Source: Streptococcus sp. DTU_2020_1001019_1_SI_AUS_MUR_006
Lineage (GTDB): Bacteria > Bacillota > Bacilli > Lactobacillales > Streptococcaceae
Assembly (NCBI RefSeq): GCF_032340315.1
Contig: NZ_CP135436.1
Coordinates: forward strand, 2,005,501-2,069,500
DNA length: 64,000 nt
Direction: 5' to 3'
The first letter of the stretch is position 1; the number at the start of each line of letters is the position of its first letter. Under the pieces are notes generated by a model. It was given only the letters and a program-made list of their open reading frames with translations. It had not been told where the DNA came from and ran no database searches. Shown here one piece after another: positions 25,098 to 33,856 of this stretch. The translations under genes were made by a program, and so were the position numbers.

Positions 25098-26255
25098 TTA
25101 AGGTTTAACCGACTCAACTGACTCAACTTTACCATCTTTTAAGCCAATCATAAGTGCAGATTTAACCGGATTATGGTCTTTGTCAATAGACATTGTACCA
25201 GTAACACCTTCCAAGTCTTTCAACTTCGCAAGGTTGTCTTTCAATTCGACAGAGTTCTTAGCACCTTTAGATGCTTCCGAAATCATGTAAACTGAATCAT
25301 ATGCCAAGGCTGCAAACATTGAAGGTTCTTCGTTGTATTTCGCTTTATAAGCTTCTACGAATTTCTTGGCTTTATCAGTCATTTCACCTTCAGTAGAGAA
25401 TCCAGTTACGTAGTAGATGTCTGTAGCTGCAGCAGGTGTTGCTTGTTCAACGAATTTAGCATCACTAAATCCATCACCACCGATGATTGGTTGTTTGATT
25501 CCCATACCACGTGCTTGGTTTACAATTTTACCAGTTTCAGTGTAGTACCCTGGAAGGACAATGGCATCGAAGTCTTTATCTTTGATTTTTGTAAGTGCGG
25601 CTTGGAAATCTGTATCCTTAGATTGGAACGTTTCTGTCGCTACAATTTCACCTTTATAAGATTTCTTGAAGGCTTCAGCAATCCCTTTAGCATAGTCAGA
25701 TGAGTTATCGTAGTATAGAACGACTTTCTTCGCTTTCAAGTTATCAGTTGTGTATTTAGCAATGATTTGTCCTTGGAAGCTATCGATGAAGGTTGCACGG
25801 AAAAGGTAATCTTGACCTTTTGTCAAATCATCTTGAGTTGCTGATGGGGTTACCAATGGTACACCTGCTTTACCAGCATTGGCAACCGCTGCGGCAGTGG
25901 CACCTGAAGTTGCAGGTCCTACAAGAGCGTTCACTTTTGATTGGGTAACAAGGTTTGTTGTAACGGTAGCCGCTTCAGCTGTCTCAGATTTGTTATCTTT
26001 GTCTACAACTTCGATTTGTTTTCCATCGATACCACCAGCTGCGTTGATTTCATCAACGGCCAATTGAGCACCTTTTTGTTCAGCGCTACCGTAGGCTGCT
26101 ACTTCACCAGTTTTTTCAAAATTAAAACCGATTTTTAGTTCTTTGTCGATTTCGTTACCAGCAGCGTTTGACGCTCCAGACTTCACTTCTCCGCAGGCTG
26201 CAAGAAGTGCTACACTTGCAAGCGCCACAAACGATAGGGCAAATTTTTTCTTCAT
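25098..26255 (-). CDS. livJ: Branched-chain amino acid-binding lipoprotein LivJ
   Basis: 385 residues; receptor of the Leu/Ile/Val importer, lipid-anchored outside the membrane. The signal peptide ends in the lipobox LLAAC near residues 17-21. The mature part has family segments IGFNFEKTGEVAAYG, VDEINAAGGIDGKQIEVV and LVGPATSGATAA. It is the first gene of the liv operon, and a CodY box lies at its promoter, so it should be repressed when branched-chain amino acids are plentiful. Confidence 0.95.
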   Translation of the reverse strand: MKKKFALSFVALASVALLAACGEVKSGASNAAGNEIDKELKIGFNFEKTGEVAAYGSAEQKGAQLAVDEINAAGGIDGKQIEVVDKDNKSETAEAATVTTNLVTQSKVNALVGPATSGATAAAVANAGKAGVPLVTPSATQDDLTKGQDYLFRATFIDSFQGQIIAKYTTDNLKAKKVVLYYDNSSDYAKGIAEAFKKSYKGEIVATETFQSKDTDFQAALTKIKDKDFDAIVLPGYYTETGKIVNQARGMGIKQPIIGGDGFSDAKFVEQATPAAATDIYYVTGFSTEGEMTDKAKKFVEAYKAKYNEEPSMFAALAYDSVYMISEASKGAKNSVELKDNLAKLKDLEGVTGTMSIDKDHNPVKSALMIGLKDGKVESVESVKP

Positions 26256-26304
26256 CTTTTTGTCTCCTTATTTCTTAAATAAATAGCATGTTAAGAATAT
26301 ACCG

Positions 26305-26319
26305 AATTATCAGAAAATT
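26305..26319. promoter_or_regulatory. CodY box upstream of livJ
   Basis: AATTATCAGAAAATT matches the CodY consensus AATTTTCWGAAAATT at 14 of 15 positions. It sits 50 bp upstream of the livJ start. CodY binds with branched-chain amino acids and GTP, which fits control of their importer. Confidence 0.85.
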
Positions 26320-26341
26320 GTCAACACATTTATCTAAAATT

Positions 26342-26611
26342 TTACATGATAACGTTTTCGTTATTTCTGTAGAGACTACCAACAAAGGGAGTTTCCAATT
26401 CTTGGATATGACATTGTCTCACTTTTTTGACAAATTTCTCTTTTCCTAAACGGCTAACCAGTTCTTCCACTTCTTCTGTTGGAACATAAAGTTGCAGATA
26501 ACGGTGTTTTTTAGAGTGGTAACAAATATCACCATAATTATCGAGTTTTTTTGCATCACGATTATAGTATAGGTAGATAATCAGACCAGACCGATTCTCT
26601 TTTTGAAACAT
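26342..26611 (-). CDS. YlbG-like protein (DUF2129/UPF0298)
   Basis: 89 residues, small cytoplasmic protein with the family start [20 protein letters not shown] and [16 protein letters not shown]. Function is unknown. ATG 26611 (MFQKENRSG) is preferred, with GGAAG upstream; a longer reading from 26632 lacks a site. It is between clpP and livJ, as in pneumococcus. Confidence 0.8.
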   Translation of the reverse strand: MFQKENRSGLIIYLYYNRDAKKLDNYGDICYHSKKHRYLQLYVPTEEVEELVSRLGKEKFVKKVRQCHIQELETPFVGSLYRNNENVIM

Positions 26612-26656
26612 ATTACAACTTCCTTCTAACAATCTTCTTACTATTATATCAAAAAA

Positions 26657-26678
26657 AGCAAACTCAGTCGAGTTTGCT
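26657..26678 (-). terminator. Terminator of clpP
   Basis: Stem AGCAAACTC/GAGTTTGCT, 9 bp past the clpP stop, followed on the minus strand by TTTTTTTGATATAA. Confidence 0.9.
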
Positions 26679-26686
26679 TCAAAAGA

Positions 26687-27277
26687 TTAATTCAAAGAAT
26701 TATTAGCCATGATTTCATCAATGAAACCATATTCAAGTGTTTCTTGAGCGCTCATCCAGTAATCACGTTCAGCATCTGCATGGATTTGCTCAACTGATTT
26801 ACCAGAATTATCTGCAAGAATTTGCTCCAAAGACTTACGAGTTTTAAGCAAGTGCTCAGCCGCAATAGCCATATCTGTCTGTTGCGTACCACCACCAGTA
26901 CCACCCATCGGTTGGTGAATCATGTACTCTGCATTTGGAAGCATGAAGCGTTTGCCCTTAGCACCACTTGATGCGATAATAGTTCCCATTGAGGCAGCCA
27001 TACCCATAACAATCGTTTGTACGTCTGCTTTGATGAAATTCATAGTATCTACAATTGCCAAACCAGCTGAAACTGATCCACCTGGTGTATTAACATAGAG
27101 GTAGATATCTTTAGTGCTGTCTTGAGCATCCAAGAAGAGCAACTGAGCAATAACTGAGTTTGCCATATTGTCTTCAACTGGACCTGTCAGCATGATGATG
27201 CGGTCTTTCAAAAGACGAGAGTAGATATCGTAGGAACGTTCCCCACGACTTGTTTGTTCAATTACTACAGGAATCAT
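26687..27277 (-). CDS. clpP: ATP-dependent Clp protease proteolytic subunit ClpP
   Basis: 196 residues, serine protease that forms a tetradecameric barrel with Clp ATPases. The catalytic triad is visible: Ser in MGMAASMG near residue 96, His in MIHQPMGG near 121, and the Asp about 50 residues later in [17 protein letters not shown]-terminal [20 protein letters not shown] is typical. It has its own CtsR-controlled promoter. The neighbouring upstream small gene and upp are in the same direction. Confidence 0.97.
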   Translation of the reverse strand: MIPVVIEQTSRGERSYDIYSRLLKDRIIMLTGPVEDNMANSVIAQLLFLDAQDSTKDIYLYVNTPGGSVSAGLAIVDTMNFIKADVQTIVMGMAASMGTIIASSGAKGKRFMLPNAEYMIHQPMGGTGGGTQQTDMAIAAEHLLKTRKSLEQILADNSGKSVEQIHADAERDYWMSAQETLEYGFIDEIMANNSLN

Positions 27278-27331
27278 TGATTTCTCCTTTTAACTTTTAT
27301 TTTTGTTAGTCACATGACTGAAGTTATGACT

Positions 27332-27361
27332 ATTATAATACCTTGGTCAAAAAAGGTCAAA
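27332..27361 (-). promoter_or_regulatory. clpP promoter with CtsR operator
   Basis: The minus-strand promoter has TTGACC (27355-27360), 17 bp, and TATAAT (27332-27337). A direct heptad repeat GGTCAAA-AAA-GGTCAAA occupies 27345-27361 on the plus strand and matches the CtsR consensus perfectly. It covers the -35, so CtsR binding should block polymerase until heat or stress. Confidence 0.9.
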
Positions 27362-27406
27362 TTTTTGATATATTTTCATATATACTTTTAAATTAAGTGA
27401 TGAAAA

Positions 27407-27760
27407 TTACTTTTTCCAATTAGAAGGAGAAAAACCTACATACTTAGTTCCCTTGTATTCTAAATGCTCCAATTTCCCAATAACATCCTGCTCATTTTTA
27501 GTCACAGTACATCGAAAGCGGATTTCTTTGCCACTTAATAAATCATCTATTTCTTGTTCAGAAAATTCATGATTACACCATTTATGTTTAAAACGAACTT
27601 TCTTCCCATTCCAAACACCAACGACATAATGGCCATTATTACTACGTTGCCATTCATCTGATTCATCTAGATAATCATCCATGGCTTCATTAACTAAATC
27701 ATCGTAAGACTCGGCGATATTCTCTTCTACACCTAAAATCTCTTCCCAATCGATTCCCAT
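27407..27760 (-). CDS. Unrecognised small acidic protein between upp and clpP
   Basis: 117 residues, no signal peptide or membrane segment. The N-terminal half is acidic (EESYDDLVNEAMDDYLDES-like, residues about 12-38). The C-terminal half has the pattern WNGKKVRFKHKWCNHEFSEQ then EIDDLLSGKEIRF and YKGTKYVGF. This recalls small C-terminal repeats seen in some plasmid topoisomerases, but I cannot assign it. No second domain is present. From memory, upp and clpP are adjacent in pneumococcus, so this gene looks like an addition. It has only a weak ribosome-binding site and is 24 bp behind upp. Confidence 0.7.
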   Translation of the reverse strand: MGIDWEEILGVEENIAESYDDLVNEAMDDYLDESDEWQRSNNGHYVVGVWNGKKVRFKHKWCNHEFSEQEIDDLLSGKEIRFRCTVTKNEQDVIGKLEHLEYKGTKYVGFSPSNWKK

Positions 27761-27784
27761 GTCAAATTTCTCTATTCTTTATTC

Positions 27785-28414
27785 TTATTTAGTACCGAAC
27801 AAGCGGTCTCCTGCGTCACCAAGACCTGGAACGATATAGCCATGTTCGTTCAAACGTTCATCCAAAGCTGCTGTAAAGATTTCTACATCTGGGTGAGCTT
27901 CTTGAAGAGCTTTTACACCTTCTGGAGCAGATACAAGGCAGACAAATTTGATGTTTGATGCTCCACGTTTTTTGAGGGAATCAACAGCAAGGATAGCTGA
28001 ACCACCTGTCGCAAGCATTGGGTCAACAACAAAGATTTGACGTTGGTCGATATCTTCTGGTAATTTTACCAAGTATTCAACAGGTTGAAGAGTTTCTTCA
28101 TCACGGTACATACCGATATGTCCAACCTTAGCAGCTGGAACCAAGCTCAAGAGACCGTCAACCATACCGATACCAGCACGCAAGATTGGTACAATTGCTA
28201 ATTTTTTACCTGTCAATTGTTTTTGAACGGTTTTAGTAATTGGTGTTTCAATTTCCACATCTTCAAGCGGAAGATCACGAAGTACTTCATATCCCATCAA
28301 CATAGCAATTTCATCTACTAATTCACGAAAAGCTTTTGTAGAAGTGTCTGTACGACGCAAGATTGACAATTTGTGTTGAATGAGTGGATGATTAATGACT
28401 TCAAGTTTTCCCAT
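27785..28414 (-). CDS. upp: Uracil phosphoribosyltransferase
   Basis: 209 residues; salvages uracil with PRPP to give UMP. The PRPP loop [13 protein letters not shown] is near residue 130 and the uracil-binding C-terminus has [18 protein letters not shown]. Start ATG 28414 ([10 protein letters not shown]) follows GAAGG; the longer reading is not needed. A -10 (TATAAT, 28448-28453) lies upstream, just behind the dCMP deaminase terminator. Confidence 0.96.
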   Translation of the reverse strand: MGKLEVINHPLIQHKLSILRRTDTSTKAFRELVDEIAMLMGYEVLRDLPLEDVEIETPITKTVQKQLTGKKLAIVPILRAGIGMVDGLLSLVPAAKVGHIGMYRDEETLQPVEYLVKLPEDIDQRQIFVVDPMLATGGSAILAVDSLKKRGASNIKFVCLVSAPEGVKALQEAHPDVEIFTAALDERLNEHGYIVPGLGDAGDRLFGTK

Positions 28415-28460
28415 TTTCTGAATTCCTTCTTTCAATTTATTCTTCTTATTATATCAAAAA

Positions 28461-28486
28461 ATGGTTTAAAAATCCTTCTAAACCAT
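28461..28486 (-). terminator. Terminator of the dCMP deaminase gene
   Basis: Stem ATGGTTTA/TAAACCAT, followed on the minus strand by TTTTTGATATAAT. The T-run runs straight into the -10 (TATAAT, 28448-28453) of upp. Confidence 0.8.
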
Positions 28487-28501
28487 CTTTTTTTTTAATT
28501 T

Positions 28502-28969
28502 TTAAATCAAGTTAGCTTCTTGAAGAGCTGCTTGTACTGTCTCAAGCGGTAAGTGGGTCAACTCAGTCCCTTTTTCACGATAGAGATACTGGGCGTAATC
28601 GTCCATACGGTACTGGTTAATATAAACGACACGCTCACATCCTACCTGAAGCAATTGCTTGGTGCAGTTGAGACAAGGAAAATGAGTAACGTAAGCTGTA
28701 AATCCTTTTGGAACGCCACGTTCGGCTCCTTGTAAAATAGCATTCACCTCTGCATGAAGGGTACGGACACAGTGACCTTCAATCACCAAACAGTCATGGT
28801 CAATACAATGCTCTGTTCCTGATACAGAGCCATTATAACCTGTTGAAATAACCTTATTATCCTTGACTAAAACAGCTCCTACCTTGGCGCGTTTACAGGT
28901 TGAACGATTGGCAATCAATAGGGCTTGAGCAGCAAAATACTCATCCCAAGCCAGTCTTTTTTCTGTCAT
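28502..28969 (-). CDS. dCMP deaminase (ComEB-like)
   Basis: 155 residues; zinc deaminase that converts dCMP to dUMP for thymidylate synthesis. The catalytic HAE appears in LHAEVNAILQG and the zinc cysteines in HFPCLNCTKQLL. The N-terminus SWDEYF-type appears here as AWDEYFAAQALL. Similar proteins are named ComEB in competence operons, but here it is alone. It follows the TetR gene by 18 bp in the same orientation. Confidence 0.93.
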   Translation of the reverse strand: MTEKRLAWDEYFAAQALLIANRSTCKRAKVGAVLVKDNKVISTGYNGSVSGTEHCIDHDCLVIEGHCVRTLHAEVNAILQGAERGVPKGFTAYVTHFPCLNCTKQLLQVGCERVVYINQYRMDDYAQYLYREKGTELTHLPLETVQAALQEANLI

Positions 28970-28987
28970 AACTTCTCTCCTCCTGAT

Positions 28988-29545
28988 CTATTTTTTGAAA
29001 AATGGTAGGCGTAAATCTGCGATTTTTTCAGCAGGAACCTTCATTCCATCCTTGATCCATTTAAGCAAAACTGATACGATGGCAGAACTCCAAAAAGAAT
29101 GCAGGTAAGAGCTGACTCCTTTTGATTTTCCATAGTATTTTTCTAAAAACTCTTGCATGGCTTGCACAAAGATTTTTTCCAAGTGATAGTCCAGGGCAAG
29201 CTGAATAACCTTGGCTTCTTTTCTGGCTTCACGAAAGAGATGAACCCAAACCAGATAGAGATCTGTTTTGACATCGTAATGACTCAGCTGCTCCATGATA
29301 TTATGGACACTGCGTTTAAAGACGCTTTCTAAAATCTCTTCTTTGGAGTCATAGTTTCGATAAAAGGCGGCACGAGAAACACCAGCACGTTTGACTAACT
29401 CAGAAATGCTAATCTTAGCCAACTCCTTCTTCTCCAAAAGTTGCAAAAGAGCTGTTTCGATAGCTTCTCTGGTCAGTAAATTGGATTCTTTGTTTGATTT
29501 TCTGAGATTTTCAAGTGAATTTTCGGAAATTCTTCGTTCGGCCAT
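28988..29545 (-). CDS. TetR/AcrR-family transcriptional regulator
   Basis: 185 residues. Helix-turn-helix region ISISELVKRAGVSRAAFYRN near residue 43-62 is a clear TetR reader. The C-terminal ligand domain is not diagnostic. It is divergent from the DegV gene across 124 bp, so it may control that gene or itself; no perfect operator palindrome was seen. The dCMP deaminase gene follows it. Confidence 0.88.
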   Translation of the reverse strand: MAERRISENSLENLRKSNKESNLLTREAIETALLQLLEKKELAKISISELVKRAGVSRAAFYRNYDSKEEILESVFKRSVHNIMEQLSHYDVKTDLYLVWVHLFREARKEAKVIQLALDYHLEKIFVQAMQEFLEKYYGKSKGVSSYLHSFWSSAIVSVLLKWIKDGMKVPAEKIADLRLPFFKK

Positions 29546-29607
29546 AACACTTCCTTTCTACTTGTGACAACAGAGTGACGAGACTTTTGTTTTAAGATTT
29601 TTCATGA

Positions 29608-29613
29608 TATAAT
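29608..29613 (+). promoter_or_regulatory. Extended -10 promoter of the DegV gene
   Basis: TGATATAAT at 29605-29613, a TGn extended -10 about 57 bp upstream of the start codon at 29670. The -35 is poor (TTTTGT at 17 bp). Confidence 0.6.
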
Positions 29614-29669
29614 TGTAAAAAAAGACAGAACCTTTGTCAATGTATAAGTGATAAAGATGGAGAATTTCT

Positions 29670-30515
29670 ATGACTTGGAAGATTGTAGCTGACTCTGGTT
29701 GTGATTATCGTCAACTGGCAAATCCAGCAATTGATACTGAATTCATCAGTGTTCCCTTAACCATTCAAGTGGCTGATCAAGTCTTTATTGACGATGCTAG
29801 TCTTGATATTGACAAAATGATGGAAACCATGTATGCAACTTCTGAAGCTTCAAAATCAGCTTGTCCTAGCCCTGATGATTACTTGCGAGCATTCGAAGGT
29901 GCAAACCATATTTTTGTAGTGACCATTACCGGAACTCTTTCTGGTAGTCAAAACAGCGCTCAATTAGCTAAGAATCTCTATCTCGAAGAACATCCTGATA
30001 CTCAGATTCATGTTATTGACAGCTTATCTGCTGGTGGAGAAGTTGATCTAATCGTTGAGAAAATCAATGATTTGATTGACCAAGGACTTTCTTTTGAAGA
30101 AGTGGTTAAAGCTATTACTGCCTACCAAGAAAAAACTAAGTTACTATTCGTCCTCGCTAAGGTTGATAACCTCGTTAAGAATGGTCGCTTGAGTAAGCTG
30201 ATCGGTACAGTTGTTGGGCTCCTTAATATTCGTATGGTCGGGGAAGCAAGTGAAACTGGAACCTTGGAACTCCTACAAAAGGCTCGTGGTGCTAAGAAGT
30301 CCCTCCAAGCTGCTTATGAAGAGTTAATCAAGGCTGGCTACGCTGGTGGGCGTATCGTCATGGCTCACCGTAGTAATGATAAATTCTGCCAACAACTCTC
30401 AGAACTCTTGCGTGAAAAATTCCCACAAGCTGAAATCAAGATTATCCAAACCTCTGGACTCTGCAGTTTTTATGCAGAAGAAGGTGGACTCCTCATGGGA
30501 TATGAAATTGACTAA
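29670..30515 (+). CDS. DegV family fatty-acid-binding protein
   Basis: 281 residues. DegV folds bind fatty acids and, in some cases, present them to fatty acid kinase FakA. The N-terminal KIVADSGCDY and the TGTLSGSQNSAQLAKNLY segment near residue 90 carry the usual lipid-binding serines. ATG 29670 is preceded by a GGAG. It ends at the terminator at 30523. A FakA gene is not in this window. Confidence 0.92.
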   Translation: MTWKIVADSGCDYRQLANPAIDTEFISVPLTIQVADQVFIDDASLDIDKMMETMYATSEASKSACPSPDDYLRAFEGANHIFVVTITGTLSGSQNSAQLAKNLYLEEHPDTQIHVIDSLSAGGEVDLIVEKINDLIDQGLSFEEVVKAITAYQEKTKLLFVLAKVDNLVKNGRLSKLIGTVVGLLNIRMVGEASETGTLELLQKARGAKKSLQAAYEELIKAGYAGGRIVMAHRSNDKFCQQLSELLREKFPQAEIKIIQTSGLCSFYAEEGGLLMGYEID

Positions 30516-30518
30516 TAA

Positions 30519-31739
<1,221 letters not shown>

Positions 31740-31789
31740 AACTATAAATGATATAGTATCTAAAGATATTGGATAAGAAAGGAGCTATT

Positions 31790-32311
31790 TTGGAACATAT
31801 TATTTTACTGAGAGGTGTTACACCGAATGGACAAAATGCTATCCCTAAAATGTCTTATCTGGTAGATATCTTAACAGAGGCTGGTTTTCAACACGTTCGA
31901 ACTTATATTCAAAGTGGAAATATTATTCTTGAAAGCGACTTAGCCATAGAAGAAATACGAGAACAAGTCCATACTCTAATAAAAGAAAAAATCGGAGCCG
32001 ACTTGAAAATGGTTATTAAAAATAAGAGTGATTTTACAAAAATTGTCCAAGAAAATCCGTTTGGAGAACATTATCTTTATGACCGTATACATATAATTCT
32101 TTTCCAGAATGCTATCCAAAGTCTACCATTTGAAAAATTGGATAGTGACTATGGTGAAGAAGAAATTTGTATCGGCAACCATTGTCTTTACCTCTATCTC
32201 CCTAGAACTGCAAAACGAAAAAAGCTTAATACCAACTATCTTGAAAAACTGTTCGGCGTTGATCTGACCATGCGAAAGTTAAACGTGGTAGAAAAATTAC
32301 TAACAAAATAG
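31790..32311 (+). CDS. DUF1697 protein, TTG start
   Basis: 173 residues, cytoplasmic. The N-terminal LLRGVTPNGQNAIPKMSYLV and QSGNIILESD match the DUF1697 family, whose function is unknown. The best start is TTG 31790, because AAAGGAG lies six bases upstream and translation there gives MEHIILLRG. A TTG at 31769 would put the Shine-Dalgarno inside the gene. It lies 50 bp after the flavoprotein gene and 10 bp before the Nudix gene, so the three may be co-transcribed. Confidence 0.85.
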   Translation: MEHIILLRGVTPNGQNAIPKMSYLVDILTEAGFQHVRTYIQSGNIILESDLAIEEIREQVHTLIKEKIGADLKMVIKNKSDFTKIVQENPFGEHYLYDRIHIILFQNAIQSLPFEKLDSDYGEEEICIGNHCLYLYLPRTAKRKKLNTNYLEKLFGVDLTMRKLNVVEKLLTK

Positions 32312-32321
32312 GAAAAATAAT

Positions 32322-32777
32322 ATGAGCAGAAGAGAATCAGTCGAATTTGTCAACATGTGTATGATTAAAAATGGGGGCAAGGTCCTAATTCAAGACCGAA
32401 TTAGCCCTGACTGGCCTGGCATTACTTTTCCTGGTGGTCATGTTGAACGTGGCGAATCCTTTGTCGATGCTGTCATTCGCGAAGTGAAGGAAGAAACTGG
32501 TCTGACCATTTCTAAGCCTCAACTCTGTGGTATCAAAGATTGGTATGATGACGAGGACTATCGTTATGTTGTCCACTTTTACAAAACAGAACACTTTACT
32601 GGTGAGCTCCAATCTTCAGACGAAGGAAATGTCTGGTGGGAGGATTTTGAAAATCTATCTCATCTAAAATTAGCTACTGAGGATATGTCTGACATGCTTC
32701 GTGTTTTTCTCGAAGAGGACCTCAGTGAATTCTTTTACTATAAGGATGGAGAAGACTGGTCTTACCAACTCAAATAA
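32322..32777 (+). CDS. Nudix hydrolase
   Basis: 151 residues with a complete Nudix box, GGHVERGESF...REVKEETGL, near residues 38-60. It is similar to 8-oxo-dGTP diphosphatases such as MutT/MutX, but substrate cannot be read from the sequence. It starts 10 bp after the DUF1697 gene and ends at a good terminator. Confidence 0.9.
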   Translation: MSRRESVEFVNMCMIKNGGKVLIQDRISPDWPGITFPGGHVERGESFVDAVIREVKEETGLTISKPQLCGIKDWYDDEDYRYVVHFYKTEHFTGELQSSDEGNVWWEDFENLSHLKLATEDMSDMLRVFLEEDLSEFFYYKDGEDWSYQLK

Positions 32778-32781
32778 CAGT

Positions 32782-32812
32782 AAATCGGCAGAGAACACTC
32801 CGCCGATTTTTA
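32782..32812 (+). terminator. Terminator of the Nudix gene
   Basis: Stem AAATCGGC/GCCGATTT with a 12-base loop, followed by TTATC. Confidence 0.85.
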
Positions 32813-32884
32813 TCTTATCTAAGTCTGTGTCTTCCTGCTAAAATCTGTTACTGGTTTTGTCAGCCTTAGCTTGGTCTTTGAGTT

Positions 32885-33625
32885 TTATCGAGTTTGTTTG
32901 CTTACATAGTGAGCAATGACATCTGATGTGTACTGGGCTGTTCCCTGTCCAAACTTATCAATGTTTTCCTTAAACTCTGGATTATAGACATAGCCTTTTC
33001 CGATATGACCAAAGACCTCGATAGAGCAGTCAAATCCATAAGTACGGATGGCTTGCAAGAGTTTGCCTGCTTCCTCTTGATTTTCAGATGCTGTTGCAGG
33101 TAGATCAGCTTGAAGATTTTGTGCCAAGGCTTGAAAGACTTGGTTGAAGGCAGCCGTAGCTTCGTCTTCGTGACCTTTTTGGCGCTCGAGAGCCTGGTCC
33201 ATGACTTCTTGACCATACTTATCTACCGCCTCTTGCTGGTATTTTTGATGGTCTTGATAGCTAAATCCAGTGAATTTTTCCTCAATAGTCATTTTTCTTT
33301 CTCCTTTTTGTTCTTGAATGGTTTTTTGCAAGGTGGAAATCAAGGTATCCAGATGTTGCCTTTCTCGAGTTAGATAGTCCAACTGCCTAGTCAAATGTGG
33401 TAACAAGTCCGTCTTTTCTTCCTTCAATAGCTCTGCTATTTTTTCTAAAGAAAAGCCTAGATACTTGTAATAAAGGATAACCTGAAGTCGTTCTAAATCT
33501 TCTTGACTGTAGGTTCGATAGCCATTTTCTGACTTTAACGGAACCAAGAGTCCTATCTTATCATAATGGTAAAGGGTCTTGATAGAGACGCCTGAAAGCT
33601 GCGCAGCTTCTTTGATATGGTACAT
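32885..33625 (-). CDS. MerR-family regulator with TipAS-like C-terminal domain
   Basis: 246 residues. The N-terminal MerR helix-turn-helix is YHIKEAAQLSGVSIKTLYHY with DKIGLLVPLKSENGYR following. A coiled-coil dimer helix spans about 75-110. The C-terminal part (from about residue 120, with QKYQQEAVDKYGQEVM) is a TipAS-type ligand-binding domain that can bind thiopeptide or multidrug-like compounds. The start ATG 33625 has GAGGAGG upstream; a longer frame from 33766 has no site. Its own promoter has the 19-bp MerR spacing, so it is probably autoactivated. Confidence 0.9.
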   Translation of the reverse strand: MYHIKEAAQLSGVSIKTLYHYDKIGLLVPLKSENGYRTYSQEDLERLQVILYYKYLGFSLEKIAELLKEEKTDLLPHLTRQLDYLTRERQHLDTLISTLQKTIQEQKGERKMTIEEKFTGFSYQDHQKYQQEAVDKYGQEVMDQALERQKGHEDEATAAFNQVFQALAQNLQADLPATASENQEEAGKLLQAIRTYGFDCSIEVFGHIGKGYVYNPEFKENIDKFGQGTAQYTSDVIAHYVSKQTR

Positions 33626-33645
33626 GATTTCCTCCTCACATAAAT

Positions 33646-33676
33646 AGTATATACCCTCCCCTTTGAGGAGAGTCAA
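33646..33676 (-). promoter_or_regulatory. MerR-type promoter with 19-bp spacer
   Basis: The minus strand has TTGACT (33671-33676) and TATACT (33646-33651) separated by exactly 19 bp. The spacer contains a dyad (CTCC...GGAG). The over-long spacer with a central dyad is the classical target of MerR activators. Confidence 0.85.
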
Positions 33677-33718
33677 GTATTTTATCATATTTTTTATAAA
33701 AACATGAAAATCGCTTTC

Positions 33719-33757
33719 TTGACAGACTTGAAAAATCATGATAGGATAATCAAGTCT
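33719..33757 (+). promoter_or_regulatory. Promoter and overlapping dyad upstream of the SNF transporter
   Basis: TTGACA (33719-33724) and TAGGAT (33742-33747, with a TGn extension) are 17 bp apart. A perfect 8-bp inverted repeat AGACTTGA/TCAAGTCT (33724-33731 and 33750-33757) brackets the -10 region and might be an operator. Confidence 0.55.
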
Positions 33758-33788
33758 ATCAATCAAATAAAAAGCTCATAAAGAGCCA

Positions 33789-33829
33789 TTGAGAGAAGGC
33801 TATTTGACAACTCAAGTAGCCTTTTCTTA
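33789..33829 (+). promoter_or_regulatory. Possible attenuator in the SNF transporter leader
   Basis: A hairpin AAGGCTA/TAGCCTT (33796-33823) followed by TTTCTTATTTT sits 33 bp upstream of the gene and downstream of its predicted promoter. An alternative pairing TTGAG (33789-33793) with CTCAA (33811-33815) would exclude it. No riboswitch class is recognised. Confidence 0.4.
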
Positions 33830-33856
33830 TTTTAAACAATAGATCGGAGTTTAACG

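Noticed and set aside
29546..29669. TetR operator between the regulator and the DegV gene
   Set aside because: GTGAC occurs twice as a direct repeat, but no inverted repeat of a usual TetR type could be found.
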